Assembly (NCBI RefSeq): GCF_000282335.1
Contig: NZ_AKJM01000054.1
Location: 1-33,195, forward strand
Origin: Pseudomonas sp. GM48
GTDB taxonomy: Bacteria; Pseudomonadota; Gammaproteobacteria; Pseudomonadales; Pseudomonadaceae
Length of the DNA stretch: 33,195 nucleotides
Direction of reading: 5' to 3'
This document shows, one piece after another, positions 33,115 to 33,195 of the stretch (the first letter of the stretch is position 1; every line of letters starts with the position of its first letter). Under the pieces are notes generated by a model, which did not search any database, was not told the origin of the DNA, and saw only the letters and a list, made by a program, of their open reading frames with translations. Made by a program: the position numbers and the translations under genes.

Positions 33115-33195
33115 TGTGGGAGCGGGCTTGCTCGCGAAAGCGGAGTGTCAGCCAACAGAGATGTTGAATGATCAACCGCATTCGCGAGCAAGCCC
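33115..33195. repeat. REP pair, TGTGGGAGCGGGC family, cut by the right edge
   Basis: The left arm begins TGTGGGAGCGGGCTTGCTCG at 33115 and the right arm is under way (CGCGAGCAAGCCC) when the window ends. It is the same family as 3898-3987. Confidence 0.85.

Overview
The window looks like chromosomal DNA of a fluorescent Pseudomonas (P. fluorescens complex). The evidence is high GC, three or more families of Pseudomonas REP hairpins, an AprA/Inh/AprDEF/lipase secretion cluster, and ben and cat genes of the Pseudomonas type. This is an inference from gene content and repeat types; no search was run.

Layout. 1-449 is the 5' end of an FAD amine oxidase gene that runs off the left edge. 666-2216 holds small envelope and hypothetical genes (a lipoprotein, a 79-aa protein plus OsmE, a 66-aa protein). 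2334-11737 is a benzoate-to-muconolactone block: catR diverges from catB-catC-catA, followed by benR and benA-benB-benC-benD, then an alpha/beta hydrolase probably read with the ben genes. 11925-14063 has a DUF1652 protein, a polysaccharide-deacetylase lipoprotein and an SRAP (HMCES/YedK-type) protein. 14185-22729 is a type I secretion block read leftward: aprA protease, inh inhibitor, aprD/aprE/aprF transporter and an RTX lipase/polyurethanase. 22730-24433 has the long aprA upstream region, a tandem array of REP pairs and a REP-associated tyrosine transposase (RAYT) flanked by the same REP family. 24478-30681 holds a 48-aa acidic protein, azlCD, a GGDEF remnant, a dapA paralogue, a DUF2784 membrane protein, a LysR regulator, a diguanylate cyclase and a DUF3087 protein. 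30916-32821 has ppnN and a NUDIX hydrolase. The right edge is a cluster of mixed REPs.

How the genes work together. BenABCD convert benzoate to catechol. CatA, CatB and CatC carry catechol through cis,cis-muconate and muconolactone to beta-ketoadipate enol-lactone. The later pca steps are not here. Control signals can be read directly: a tandem pair of perfect TGCA-N6-GGATA boxes before benA laid out like the XylS/BenR-controlled Pm promoter, an ATAC-N7-GTAT box between catR and catB, and A-rich Crc/Hfq-type motifs before benA and benR. The apr/lipase block encodes secreted degradative enzymes together with their exporter. The aprA start lies on a small hairpin that presents GGA in its loop, matching an RsmA/CsrA site.

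I did not find a clearly new multi-gene system. The best leads are the RsmA-like hairpin, the RAYT with its amplified REP array, the structured intergenic region before the dapA paralogue, the GGDEF remnant and the hydrolase attached to the ben operon.
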